This document shows, piece by piece, positions 50,652 to 59,292 of a DNA stretch of 64,000 nt. The translations under genes were made by a program, and so were the position numbers. Source of the stretch: Streptomyces sp. NBC_00271 (GTDB lineage Bacteria; Actinomycetota; Actinomycetes; Streptomycetales; Streptomycetaceae); the NCBI RefSeq assembly GCF_036178845.1, contig NZ_CP108070.1:4526001-4590000 (forward strand). Direction: 5' to 3'. Below the pieces are notes generated by a model. The model was not told where the DNA came from. It worked only from the letters and a program-made list of their open reading frames with translations, and searched no databases. The stretch's first letter is position 1. Each line of letters begins with the position of its first letter.

Positions 50652-51593
50652 ATGAGCACCGTCACACTGGCTTCGAAGCGGCGCCGATCGGCGCTGCGCA
50701 CCCTCGCCTTCATGTCGCCGTGGCTGATCGGCTTCGCGGTCTTCTTCGCCTATCCGCTGCTCTCGACCGTCTACTTCTCGTTCATGCACTACGACGGCTT
50801 CAAACCGCCGACGTGGAGCGGGACGAAGAACTGGACCTACGTCTTCGAGCACTACCCGCTGTTCTGGCCCGCGCTGCGCAACACCCTGTGGCTGGTGCTG
50901 GTCATGGTCAGCCTGCGGGTCGTCTTCGGACTCGGCGTGGGCCTGCTGATCACGAAGATCAAGACGGGCACGGGCGTCTTCCGCACCCTCTTCTACCTCC
51001 CCTACCTCGCCCCGCCCGTCGCCGCGACGATGGCCTTCGCCTTCCTCCTCAACCCCGGTACGGGACCGGTCAACTCGATCCTGGAGAAGGTCGGCATCCC
51101 GGCCCCCGGCTGGTTCAACGACCCCAGCTGGTCCAAGCCGGCCCTCACCCTGCTGGCCCTGTGGGGCATCGGCGACCTGATGGTCATCTTCATGGCCGCG
51201 CTGCTCGACGTACCGACGGAGCAGTACGAGGCGGCGGAGCTGGACGGCGCCTCGGCCTGGCAGCGGTTCCGGTACGTCACGCTGCCGAACATCTCGCCGA
51301 TCGTGATGTTCGCCGTGGTCACCGGCGTGATCCAGACCATGCAGTACTACACCCAGCCACTGATCGCCGGGAAGGTCGCGTCGGGCGTCATCCAGGGCGC
51401 CGGTACGCAGTTCGAGCCCGGCTACCCCGACAAGTCGACGCTCACCCTGCCGCAGCTCGTCTACAACCTCGGCTTCCAGCGCTTCGACTACGGCTCCGCC
51501 TGTGTGGTCGCGCTCGTGCTCTTCGCCCTGTCCATGGTGTTCACCGCGTTCCTGATGCGGCGCCGGGGCGGTCTCATCCAGGCAGGTGACTGA
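50652..51593 (+). CDS. csnF: Sugar ABC transporter permease 1, CsnF-like
   Basis: The 313-residue membrane protein has six hydrophobic segments in the MalF-like arrangement. The coupling loop is visible as EAAELDGASAWQRFRYVTLP. The N-terminal basic stretch ASKRRRSALRTLAF precedes helix 1. It lies between the binding protein and the second permease with very short gaps. Together with CsnG it would form the membrane pore for oligosaccharides. Confidence 0.88.
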   Translation: MSTVTLASKRRRSALRTLAFMSPWLIGFAVFFAYPLLSTVYFSFMHYDGFKPPTWSGTKNWTYVFEHYPLFWPALRNTLWLVLVMVSLRVVFGLGVGLLITKIKTGTGVFRTLFYLPYLAPPVAATMAFAFLLNPGTGPVNSILEKVGIPAPGWFNDPSWSKPALTLLALWGIGDLMVIFMAALLDVPTEQYEAAELDGASAWQRFRYVTLPNISPIVMFAVVTGVIQTMQYYTQPLIAGKVASGVIQGAGTQFEPGYPDKSTLTLPQLVYNLGFQRFDYGSACVVALVLFALSMVFTAFLMRRRGGLIQAGD

Positions 51594-51598
51594 CACCC

Positions 51599-52492
51599 AT
51601 GACACAAGTACTCGACAAGCCCGTGGAGTTGCGGGCCCCGGTCTCGCCCGCCGAACGCACCGCCCGCCGCAAGGCGCTCCTGGAGTGGGTCGCGATCCAC
51701 GCCCTGGGCGTCGCCGCCGGCCTCTTCTTCGTCCTCCCCTTCGTCTTCGTCTTCCTGACCTCGCTGATGAGCGACTCGCAGGCACTCAGCCGCGACCTCA
51801 TCCCGCACACCTGGGAGTGGGGCAACTACCGCAAGGTCTTCGACACCCCCGGCTTCCTCACCTGGTGGAAGAACACACTGCTGTACGCCGGTGCCGGCAC
51901 CGTCCTGACGGTCGTGTCGTCGATCCCCGTCGCCTATGCCCTCGCCAAGTTCCGCTTCCGGGGCCGGAACCTGTCACTGATGCTGGTCATCTCGATGATG
52001 ATGCTGCCGCCGCAGGTCGTCATCATCCCGATGTACCTCTTTTGGGCGAAACAGCTGGACCTGTCCGGCACGCTGTGGCCGCTGATCATCCCGATGGCCT
52101 TCGGTGACGCGTTCTCCATCTTCCTGCTCCGCCAGTTCCTGATGACCATCCCGAACGAGTACCTCGACGCGGCGAAGGTCGACGGCTGCGGGGACCTGAA
52201 GACCCTGCTGAAGGTCGTCCTGCCGATGGCGAAGCCGGGGATCTCCGCCGTGGGCCTCTTCCAGTTCTTCTACGCCTGGAACGACTACTTCGGCCCGCAG
52301 ATCTACGCCTCCGAGAACCCCGGCGCCTGGACCCTTTCCTACGGCCTGGAGTCGTTCAAGGGCGCGCACCACACCGACTGGAACCTCACCATGGCCGCGA
52401 CCGTGCTGGTCATGGCCCCCGTGATCCTCGTGTTCTTCTTCGCACAGAAGGCGTTCGTCGAAGGCGTCACGCTCACCGGAGTGAAGGGTTGA
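51599..52492 (+). CDS. csnG: Sugar ABC transporter permease 2, CsnG-like
   Basis: The 297-residue membrane protein is a MalG-type permease with six hydrophobic segments and the coupling loop EYLDAAKVDGCGDLKTLLKV followed by VLPMAKPGISAVGLF. Its ATG at 51599 is 6 bases past the stop of the first permease. The C-terminal FFFAQKAFVEGVTLTGVKG is the family's standard end. It completes the importer. Confidence 0.88.
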   Translation: MTQVLDKPVELRAPVSPAERTARRKALLEWVAIHALGVAAGLFFVLPFVFVFLTSLMSDSQALSRDLIPHTWEWGNYRKVFDTPGFLTWWKNTLLYAGAGTVLTVVSSIPVAYALAKFRFRGRNLSLMLVISMMMLPPQVVIIPMYLFWAKQLDLSGTLWPLIIPMAFGDAFSIFLLRQFLMTIPNEYLDAAKVDGCGDLKTLLKVVLPMAKPGISAVGLFQFFYAWNDYFGPQIYASENPGAWTLSYGLESFKGAHHTDWNLTMAATVLVMAPVILVFFFAQKAFVEGVTLTGVKG

Positions 52493-52497
52493 CACAC

Positions 52498-53763
52498 ATG
52501 AAACTCACCGTGGTCGGCGGAGGGTCGACCTACACGCCCGAACTCATCGACGGCTTCGCCCGGTTGCGGGACACCCTGCCCGTCGAGGAACTGGTCCTCG
52601 TCGACCCGGCCGCCGACCGCCTGGAGCTGGTGGGCGGCCTGGCGCGACGCATCTTCGCCAAGCAGGAGCACCCCGGCCGGATCGTCACGACCTCGGACCT
52701 GGACGCGGGTGTCGAGGGCGCCGACGCGGTCCTGCTCCAGCTGCGCGTCGGCGGCCAGGCGGCCCGCGAGCAGGACGAGACCTGGCCGCTGGAGTGCGGC
52801 TGCATCGGCCAGGAGACGACGGGCGCGGGCGGTCTGGCGAAGGCGCTGCGCACGGTGCCGGTGGTGCTGGACATCGCGGAGCGCGTCCGCCGTACCAACC
52901 CCGACGCCTGGATCATCGACTTCACCAACCCGGTCGGGATCGTGACGCGCGCGCTGCTCCAGGCGGGCCACAGGACGGTCGGGCTGTGCAACGTGGCGAT
53001 CGGTTTCCAGCGGAAGTTCGCCGGGATGCTCGGGGTCGCCCCCGTGGACGTCCATCTGGACCACGTGGGTCTCAACCACCTCAGCTGGGAGACGGGGGTG
53101 CGCCTCGGCGGCCCCGAGGGCGAGAACGTCCTGCCGAAGCTGCTGGCCGAACACGGCGACACGATCGCCGACGACCTGCGCCTGCCGCGCACCCTCGTGG
53201 ACCGCCTGGGCGTGGTCCCCTCCTACTACCTGCGCTACTTCTACGCGCACGACGAGGTCGTACGAGAGCTGCGGACGAAACCGTCACGGGCGGCGGAGGT
53301 CGCCGCGATGGAGCGGGAGTTGCTGAAGATGTACGGCGATCCGGCGCTCGACGAGAAGCCGGAGCTGCTCTCCAAGCGGGGCGGCGCGTACTACTCCGAG
53401 GCGGCCGTCGACCTCGCCGCCGCGCTGCTCGGCGGGGGCGGCAGCCCCTACCAGGTGGTCAACACCTACAACAAGGGCACCTTGCCCTTCCTCCCGGACG
53501 ACGCGGTGATCGAGGTGCAGGCGGCCGTCGGTCCGCACGGCCCGACGCCACTGCCGGTCCCGCCGGTCGACCCCCTGTACGCGGGGCTGATGGCGGCCGT
53601 GACGTCCTACGAGGACCTGGCCCTGGAAGCCGCCCTGCGCGGCGGCCGCGACCGGGTCTTCCGGACCCTCCTCGCCCACCCCCTCATCGGCCAGTACGAG
53701 TACGCCGACGCCCTCACCGACCAACTGATCGCGCACAACCGGGAGCACCTCGCGTGGGCATGA
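52498..53763 (+). CDS. csnH: GH4 family glycosidase (6-phospho-beta-glucosidase-like), CsnH-like
   Basis: The 421-residue cytoplasmic enzyme belongs to glycoside hydrolase family 4, which uses NAD and a divalent metal. The nucleotide-binding motif is VVGGGSTYTPELIDGF at the N-terminus, followed by CGCIGQETTGAGG, IIDFTNPVGIVT and the metal-binding Cys/His pair in GLCNVAIG and GLNHLSWE. In the csn operon it is expected to split the imported, perhaps phosphorylated, glucosamine oligosaccharides. The ATG at 52498 follows the permease stop by 5 bases; TTG 52489 was rejected. It overlaps the kinase gene as ATGA. Confidence 0.87.
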   Translation: MKLTVVGGGSTYTPELIDGFARLRDTLPVEELVLVDPAADRLELVGGLARRIFAKQEHPGRIVTTSDLDAGVEGADAVLLQLRVGGQAAREQDETWPLECGCIGQETTGAGGLAKALRTVPVVLDIAERVRRTNPDAWIIDFTNPVGIVTRALLQAGHRTVGLCNVAIGFQRKFAGMLGVAPVDVHLDHVGLNHLSWETGVRLGGPEGENVLPKLLAEHGDTIADDLRLPRTLVDRLGVVPSYYLRYFYAHDEVVRELRTKPSRAAEVAAMERELLKMYGDPALDEKPELLSKRGGAYYSEAAVDLAAALLGGGGSPYQVVNTYNKGTLPFLPDDAVIEVQAAVGPHGPTPLPVPPVDPLYAGLMAAVTSYEDLALEAALRGGRDRVFRTLLAHPLIGQYEYADALTDQLIAHNREHLAWA

Positions 53764-54773
53764 CGTCATCCGGACCCGGCGCCGGGACGGCCGCCGGATC
53801 CGACCCCGAGGGCATGGTCCTGGCCATCGACGCGGGGAACAGCAAGACCGACGTCGCGGTCGTGTCCGTGGACGGGCGGGTGATCGGGGCCGCGCGCGGC
53901 GGGGGATTCCGGCCGCCGGTGGTCGGGGTCGCCGTGGCCGTGGACGCCGTGGGCGAGGCCGTCGCCCGCGCCTTCGCCGAGGCGGGCGTCGACTCCGTGG
54001 CCCATGTCTCGGCCTGCCTCGCCAACGCCGATCTCCCCGTGGAGGAGGAGCAGTTGGCGGCCGCGCTGCACGCGCGCGCGTGGGGCACGAGCGTGGAGGT
54101 GCGCAACGACACGTTCGCGATCCTGCGCGCGGGGATAGCGGAGCCGCGCGGGGTCGCCGTGGTGTGCGGCGCGGGGATCAACTGCGTCGGCATGCGTCCC
54201 GACGGCCGCACCGCCCGTTTCCCGGCGCTCGGCCGGATCTCCGGGGACTGGGGCGGTGGTTGGGGCCTGGCGGAGGAGGCCCTGTGGTACGCGGCCCGCG
54301 CGGAGGACGGCCGGGGCGGGCCCACGGACCTGTCCCGCACCCTCCCGGCCCACTTCGGTCTGTCCTCCATGTACGCCCTGATCGAGGCGCTGCACCTGGA
54401 GCACATCGAGCACGACCGTCGGCATGAGCTGACTCCGGTGCTGTTCGCGACGGCTGCGGAGGGTGACGAGGTCGCTCGCGCTCTCGTGGACCGGCTCGCG
54501 GACGAGGTCGTCGCGATGGCCACGGTCGCTCTGACCCGGCTCGACCTCCTCGCCGAGGAGACCCCCGTCCTCCTGGGGGGCGGTGTCCTTGCCGCCCGCC
54601 ATCCCCAACTCGACGACCGGATCCGCGAACTCCTGTCGGCCCAGGCCCCCAAGGCGGTCCCCCAGGTGATCTCGTCCCGCCCCGTGCTGGGCGCCGCCCT
54701 CCTGGGCCTGGACCACGTCCACGCCCCCACCGAGTCCCACACCCGCGTACGGGCCTTTTACGAGGGGGGTTGA
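53760..54773 (+). CDS. csnK: BadF/N-acetylglucosamine-kinase family sugar kinase, CsnK-like
   Basis: The 337-residue protein has the ASKHA ATPase fold of the BadF/BadG and N-acetylglucosamine kinase family: phosphate-1 loop LAIDAGNSKTDVAVVS near residue 22, EVRNDTFAILRAG, and VCGAGINCVG with ISGDWGGGWGLAEEALW. It probably phosphorylates glucosamine or its oligomers inside the cell. The ATG at 53760 overlaps the GH4 stop by 4 bases. It ends the operon; repeat-rich non-coding DNA follows. Confidence 0.86.
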   Translation: MTSSGPGAGTAAGSDPEGMVLAIDAGNSKTDVAVVSVDGRVIGAARGGGFRPPVVGVAVAVDAVGEAVARAFAEAGVDSVAHVSACLANADLPVEEEQLAAALHARAWGTSVEVRNDTFAILRAGIAEPRGVAVVCGAGINCVGMRPDGRTARFPALGRISGDWGGGWGLAEEALWYAARAEDGRGGPTDLSRTLPAHFGLSSMYALIEALHLEHIEHDRRHELTPVLFATAAEGDEVARALVDRLADEVVAMATVALTRLDLLAEETPVLLGGGVLAARHPQLDDRIRELLSAQAPKAVPQVISSRPVLGAALLGLDHVHAPTESHTRVRAFYEGG

Positions 54774-55316
54774 GCAGCCCCGTCCGCCTGCACGGAGGCT
54801 CGCGCAACCCTTCCTCCGCCCCCGCCGCCCCTACCCGTCCCATCCCCAGGGGCTCCGCCCCTTCGACCCCACTGGGGGCTCCGCCCCCAGACCCCCGGGT
54901 GGGTTCGCCGGCTGCGGGCCGGTGCGGGCCGTTCGCGCAGTTCCCCGCGCCGCTGGGGGGCCGGGGCTGAGCCCCAGGCCCGGCTTTTAGGGGCGCGGGG
55001 AACTGCGCGACCAGCCCCCACTCACCCGCACCCGGAAAGCTCCCCTTCGCACACACCCCAATACCGGCACATTCGAAAGGGAACCGAACACACACTGGCC
55101 GCGTATTCATGGTCAAGGGGGTGGCGCGGAGCGCCGCGGTCGCGCTGCCGTCCGAACGGGCCACCGTTGTACGAAGGGTGGGCTGGAATCCGAACAAGAT
55201 CGAGTCAAGGCCTGTGCGGATGTCAGTCCCGGCGGCGATACTTGCGGCCGTGCACCTCTCTTCGTGCTCCCGCGTACGCGGGGAGGTGACCGACGGATGA
55301 CCATGGGGGAGGTCAA
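54774..55316. other. 543-base non-coding region with Streptomyces inverted repeats
   Basis: No gene is supported here. A hairpin CTGGGGGC-TCC-GCCCCCAG lies at 54872-54890, next to the related GGGGCTCCGCCCC at about 54849. A 19-bp inverted repeat pairs 54933-54951 with 54992-55010, enclosing a further small hairpin. These are the GCGCAGTTCCCCGCGCC-type repeats found widely between Streptomyces genes, as I recall. They may end csnR-K transcription. The part from 55020 to 55316 should hold the promoter of the next operon; it has no clear consensus elements. Confidence 0.65.
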
Positions 55317-56816
55317 GTGACACAGCCGCCGAAGGGCACGGCGCCACCGGGGCAGTCGGCCACGCCCACGATGCCTGCCGTCCCGCCGCAGTCCGGCGCG
55401 ACAGCGGCCCAGTACGGCGCGCCGGCGACGGCGCCGCGGTCCGGGCCCCCCTCACCACCGGGCAGACCCGCCACGCCCGACACCGCCCCCGCACGCCGCA
55501 CCGCCTGGGCCGAGGGCGTGGACCGCCTGCGCACCGCGGCGACGACGGAACCGGGCCGGCTGCGCCTCATCGGCGCCGTCCTCGCCCTCCTGGTCGTCGC
55601 GTTCGGCACGGTCACCGCCTGGCAGATGACGGAGCGTTCGAGCGCGGCGGACGACGTGCTGCACAGCAGCCAGCCGCTGAGCGCCGGCGCCGCGGACATC
55701 TACCGTTCACTCGCGGACGCCAACACCGCGGCCTCCAGCGGCTTCCTCGCGGGCGGCCAGGAGAGCGCGGACACCCGCGACCGGTACGAGAAGGACATCC
55801 GGACGGCCGCGCAGGGGCTCATCACCGCCGCCGCCAACTCCGATCCGGGGTCCCCGTCCACGGACACGATCGCCAAGCTCAACAAGCTGCTGCCGGAGTA
55901 CAAGGGCCTCATCGAGCGGGCCCGCGCCAACAACCGGCAGGGCTATCCGCTCGGCGGCGCGTATCTGCGGTACGCGAACGAGAAGATGCAGCAGCAGATG
56001 CTCCCCGCGGCCGAGGAGCTCTACAAGCGGGAGAACGCCCGGCTGAGCGCCGACTACGCCGACGCGAAGCCCTACCCGTGGGCCGCGATCGGTCTCGGCG
56101 TCCTCGCGCTCGGCGGGCTCTTCTGGGCCCAGCGACGCCATTACCGCCGTACGAACCGGGTGTTGAACCAGGGACTGGTCGCCGCCACGGCCGCCTCCGC
56201 GGTGGTGCTGCTCTGGCTGGTGGTCGGGCACAGCGTGGCCCGGGCCGGGCTGAGCTCCTCGTACGACCACGGGGTCCGCTCACTGAACGTGCTGCACGAC
56301 GCCCGGATCGCCTCCCTGAAGGCGCGGGGCAACGAGAACCTCACGCTGGTCAGCCGGGGCGCGGAGACCAAGCAGGTGTCCACGACGGAGGTCATGGACC
56401 TCTACGACTACGACTTCCAGCAGGACATGAAGACCCTCACCAAGGGCCTGGCGCTGGCCGAGGGCATCGCCGACGACACGGCGGGCAAGAAGCCCGTCGA
56501 GGCCGCGACGGCCAACATGAAGGTCTGGAAGTCCCGCCACCAGGAGGCCCGCACGGCCGACGACTCGGGCGACTACCAGGGCGCTTTGAACAAGGTGATC
56601 GGTTCGGCGGCCGACAAGCCGACCGGTGAGTGCTTCGACGGCGTGGACACCAACCTCGCGGCGGCGCTGACGCACGAGGAGAGTGAGTTCAAGCAGGCGG
56701 CAGGCAACGGCCGGGACGCGATGAGCGGGCTCCCCGCGGGCGCGGCCGTCCTCGCGGTGCTGGCCGCGGCGGGCGCCCTGCTGGGCATCGGGCGCAGGCT
56801 TTCGGAGTACCGGTGA
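55317..56816 (+). CDS. glnX: GlnX-like membrane sensor protein
   Basis: The 499-residue protein has a Pro-rich cytoplasmic start of about 75 residues and hydrophobic segments near 83-103, around 255-275 and 290-310, and a final one near 475-492. Two helical external domains of about 150 residues lie between them. There is no kinase, HAMP-kinase or channel motif. Position directly before a GlnH-like binding protein and PknG matches mycobacterial glnX-glnH-pknG, where GlnX passes the amino-acid signal from GlnH across the membrane to PknG. The assignment rests mainly on this gene order and topology. Its stop overlaps the next start as GTGA. Confidence 0.7.
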   Translation: MTQPPKGTAPPGQSATPTMPAVPPQSGATAAQYGAPATAPRSGPPSPPGRPATPDTAPARRTAWAEGVDRLRTAATTEPGRLRLIGAVLALLVVAFGTVTAWQMTERSSAADDVLHSSQPLSAGAADIYRSLADANTAASSGFLAGGQESADTRDRYEKDIRTAAQGLITAAANSDPGSPSTDTIAKLNKLLPEYKGLIERARANNRQGYPLGGAYLRYANEKMQQQMLPAAEELYKRENARLSADYADAKPYPWAAIGLGVLALGGLFWAQRRHYRRTNRVLNQGLVAATAASAVVLLWLVVGHSVARAGLSSSYDHGVRSLNVLHDARIASLKARGNENLTLVSRGAETKQVSTTEVMDLYDYDFQQDMKTLTKGLALAEGIADDTAGKKPVEAATANMKVWKSRHQEARTADDSGDYQGALNKVIGSAADKPTGECFDGVDTNLAAALTHEESEFKQAAGNGRDAMSGLPAGAAVLAVLAAAGALLGIGRRLSEYR

Positions 56817-57865
56817 GAGGGGGAGCGGTGAAAGGGGGCATGGCGATGACCGCACGACGTCTGAGGGCGAGCCTGAGGGGCTGGGGCGGCGTGGGTGCGA
56901 TGGCCCTCGCCCTGGTCGTCACCGCGGTCTTCGCCCTGTTGCTGCCGCTGAGCAGCGCACGCGGGGACGGCAGCACGGGCACCGGCGGCCAGGGCGTGGG
57001 CCAGGGCATCCAGGCCAGGGCCGACACGTGCACCGACCCGCAGGACCAGAGCCCCTCCCCGTCCTCCGACGACAGCGGCAAGACGATCACGGCCATCAAG
57101 CAGCGCGGCTATCTGTCGGTCGGTGTCGACCAGAACAGCTACCGCTGGGGCTACCGCGATCCGAACAACACGGCGAAGAGCAGCGACCTGGAAGGCTTCG
57201 ACATCGATCTCGCGCACGAGATCGCGAGGGAGATCCTCGGCGACCCGAACGCGGTCCGTTTCCACGCCATCCCCACCAACCAGCGCATCCCCGCGATCAA
57301 GTCCGGTCAGGTCGACATGGTGGTGCGCACCATGACGATCACCTGCTCCCGCCTCAAGGACGTGGCCTTCTCGGCCCCCTACTTCCTGACCGGGCAGCAG
57401 GTCCTGGCCCCCAAGACCTCGGGCATCAAGGGGTACGACAACACGCTGGCGGGCAAGCGGATCTGCTCGGCGGCGGGCTCGACGGCGTACGACAAGCTGT
57501 CGGCCGACAAGAAGGCGGGCACGCTCACCTCCTCCGCCGACATCACCACCACCGTGCCCAACCAACTCGACTGCCTGGTGCGGCTGCAGCTGGGTCAGGT
57601 CGACGCCGTGGTGACCGACGGCGCGCTCGCCGCCAGCCAGGCGGCGCAGGACCCGACGGTCGAACTGAAGGGCAAGACCTTCACCGACGACTACTACGGC
57701 GTGGCGATGAAGTTGGGCGCCGACGATCTGGTACGCCGGGTCAACCAGGTGCTCGTGGACTACCGCAAGAGCGGCGGCTGGCAGGCCTCGTACACCAAGT
57801 GGCTGTCCGCGACCCTGAAGGCGGACTCCCCGTCGGCGACTCCGCCGACGGCGCACTACAAGTAA
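56813..57865 (+). CDS. glnH: GlnH-like glutamate/amino-acid binding protein
   Basis: The protein is a family 3 solute-binding protein: RGYLSVGVDQNSYRWGYRDP, DLEGFDIDLAHEIAREILGD, VRFHAIPTNQRIPAIKSGQV and DMVVRTMTITCSRLKDVAFS, which matches the glutamate-sensor GlnH. It has a hydrophobic signal or anchor (GAMALALVVTAVFALLLPLS) near residues 28-47. No lipobox is evident. GTG 56813 overlaps the glnX stop; ATG 56840 or 56846, closer to AAAGGGGG, are alternative starts. In this operon it probably senses external glutamate or aspartate rather than importing it, because no permease genes are adjacent. Confidence 0.82.
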   Translation: MRGGAVKGGMAMTARRLRASLRGWGGVGAMALALVVTAVFALLLPLSSARGDGSTGTGGQGVGQGIQARADTCTDPQDQSPSPSSDDSGKTITAIKQRGYLSVGVDQNSYRWGYRDPNNTAKSSDLEGFDIDLAHEIAREILGDPNAVRFHAIPTNQRIPAIKSGQVDMVVRTMTITCSRLKDVAFSAPYFLTGQQVLAPKTSGIKGYDNTLAGKRICSAAGSTAYDKLSADKKAGTLTSSADITTTVPNQLDCLVRLQLGQVDAVVTDGALAASQAAQDPTVELKGKTFTDDYYGVAMKLGADDLVRRVNQVLVDYRKSGGWQASYTKWLSATLKADSPSATPPTAHYK

Positions 57866-57947
57866 CGGAAACCGGGTGACGCCGGCGCGGACGACGCGGC
57901 CGGCGGGAACGCAAGCGACGGGCACGACCGAGAGCGAGAGGTGATCG

Positions 57948-59273
57948 ATGGGCGTCACGGGACCCCCCGAGCCGGTGATGGACCGGGACGAGGTGGACCG
58001 TGCGCTGGCGCGGCTCGGCGCGGAGCACGAGGCCATCGAGACCTCGCTCCTCGCCCTGCAGGACCACGCGGGCCGCAGACTCCTCGAAGGCGCCGAGCTC
58101 ACGGGCACGACCAAGGAGCGCTGGTCGACCGCGGACGCGTCGATCACGCTGCTGTGGGCGTACTTCGACGCGTACACGGACGCGCTGCGCTCCGCCCGCG
58201 ACATCCGTTCCCGGCGCCGCTGGTCGAGCCGTGAGGACCTGGTCGACCTGACCGAGCTGCTGCGCGGCGCGGGCATCACGGTGGCCGGCTCGGCCACCGC
58301 CGCGGCGAACGCGCCGACGCTCGCCGGCACCGGCAGGCTCAGCGAGCGGTTCTCGCTGGTCGAACTGGTGGAGCGGATGAACGAGCTGTACGCGTCCTCG
58401 CTCGACATGGTCGTCGCGGCGGACGCCGTCTGGTCCGCGCTGCCCGCCCGGATCGATTTACTGGCCGCGGAGCTCCAGCGCACCCGCCAGCTCGCGCACT
58501 CCGTGGGCGTACGCCCCGGCGAGCACCCGGCGGGCGACGACCTGGAGCGGATCACCCGGACGCTGAGCACCCTGCGTCAACAGGTCGTCTCCGACCCGCT
58601 GGCCTTCTGGGCGCCCGCGAAGGGCAGTTCGGCGCCCGGCGGCGGACGTCCCGACACGACGACGTACGACCGCGAGGCGCGCGCGCTGGAGGACGTGCGC
58701 CGGGAGATCGACGCGGTGCTCACCGTCCGCCAGGACGCGGAGACCCGCCTCGTGCGGCTGCGGGACGTGCTCAGTCGCGCCGACCGCACGCTCGCGGAGG
58801 CGAGGAGCGCCCGCGGTGAGGTACTGGCGAAGATCGCCGCGTCCGAGGTGCCGGCCGTCAGCGGGCCGCCGACGGTGCTGCAGGAGCAGTTGGCGACGGC
58901 CGCGGAGTACCGCAGACACGCCCAGTGGCACCGTCTGTCGCCCCTCCTGGAGGCGCTGGAGGAGAAGGCCGAGGACGAGCTGCTGCGCGCCCGCGAGTCG
59001 TTGACCGCGGTCACCCAGCCGCTCGCGGTCCGCGCGGAGCTGCGCGGCCGCCTCGACGCGTACAAGGCGAAGGTGGCCCGGCACGGCCTCGCGGAGGACC
59101 CGTTCCTCATCGAGCGCTACGACGCGGCCCGACGCATGCTGTGGAGCGCGCCCTGCGATCTGCGGGTGGCGGAGGAGGCGGTGCTGCGCTATCAGCGGGC
59201 CGCCGTCGATCTGCTCAGCCCGCGGGTGCCCGAACAGGGCGGGCCCACCGACCGTAGGGGGCCGCACGCATGA
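57948..59273 (+). CDS. Coiled-coil protein between glnH and pknG, unknown function
   Basis: The 441-residue soluble protein is almost entirely helical, with heptad-like stretches (EARALEDVRREIDAVLTVRQ, RLVRLRDVLSRADRTLAEAR, LLEALEEKAEDELLRARESL). It has no signal, membrane segment or enzymatic motif. The position, 20 bases before pknG, suggests it works with the kinase, perhaps as a scaffold or substrate. Actinobacterial pknG loci outside mycobacteria often have such an extra gene, as I recall. I do not recognise a named domain. Confidence 0.72.
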   Translation: MGVTGPPEPVMDRDEVDRALARLGAEHEAIETSLLALQDHAGRRLLEGAELTGTTKERWSTADASITLLWAYFDAYTDALRSARDIRSRRRWSSREDLVDLTELLRGAGITVAGSATAAANAPTLAGTGRLSERFSLVELVERMNELYASSLDMVVAADAVWSALPARIDLLAAELQRTRQLAHSVGVRPGEHPAGDDLERITRTLSTLRQQVVSDPLAFWAPAKGSSAPGGGRPDTTTYDREARALEDVRREIDAVLTVRQDAETRLVRLRDVLSRADRTLAEARSARGEVLAKIAASEVPAVSGPPTVLQEQLATAAEYRRHAQWHRLSPLLEALEEKAEDELLRARESLTAVTQPLAVRAELRGRLDAYKAKVARHGLAEDPFLIERYDAARRMLWSAPCDLRVAEEAVLRYQRAAVDLLSPRVPEQGGPTDRRGPHA

Positions 59274-59292
59274 ACACTAAAGGTGATGCAGT

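Noticed and set aside
55109..55300. 63-codon ORF in the spacer before glnX
   Set aside because: No ribosome site and no sensible composition; it overlaps the expected promoter region.
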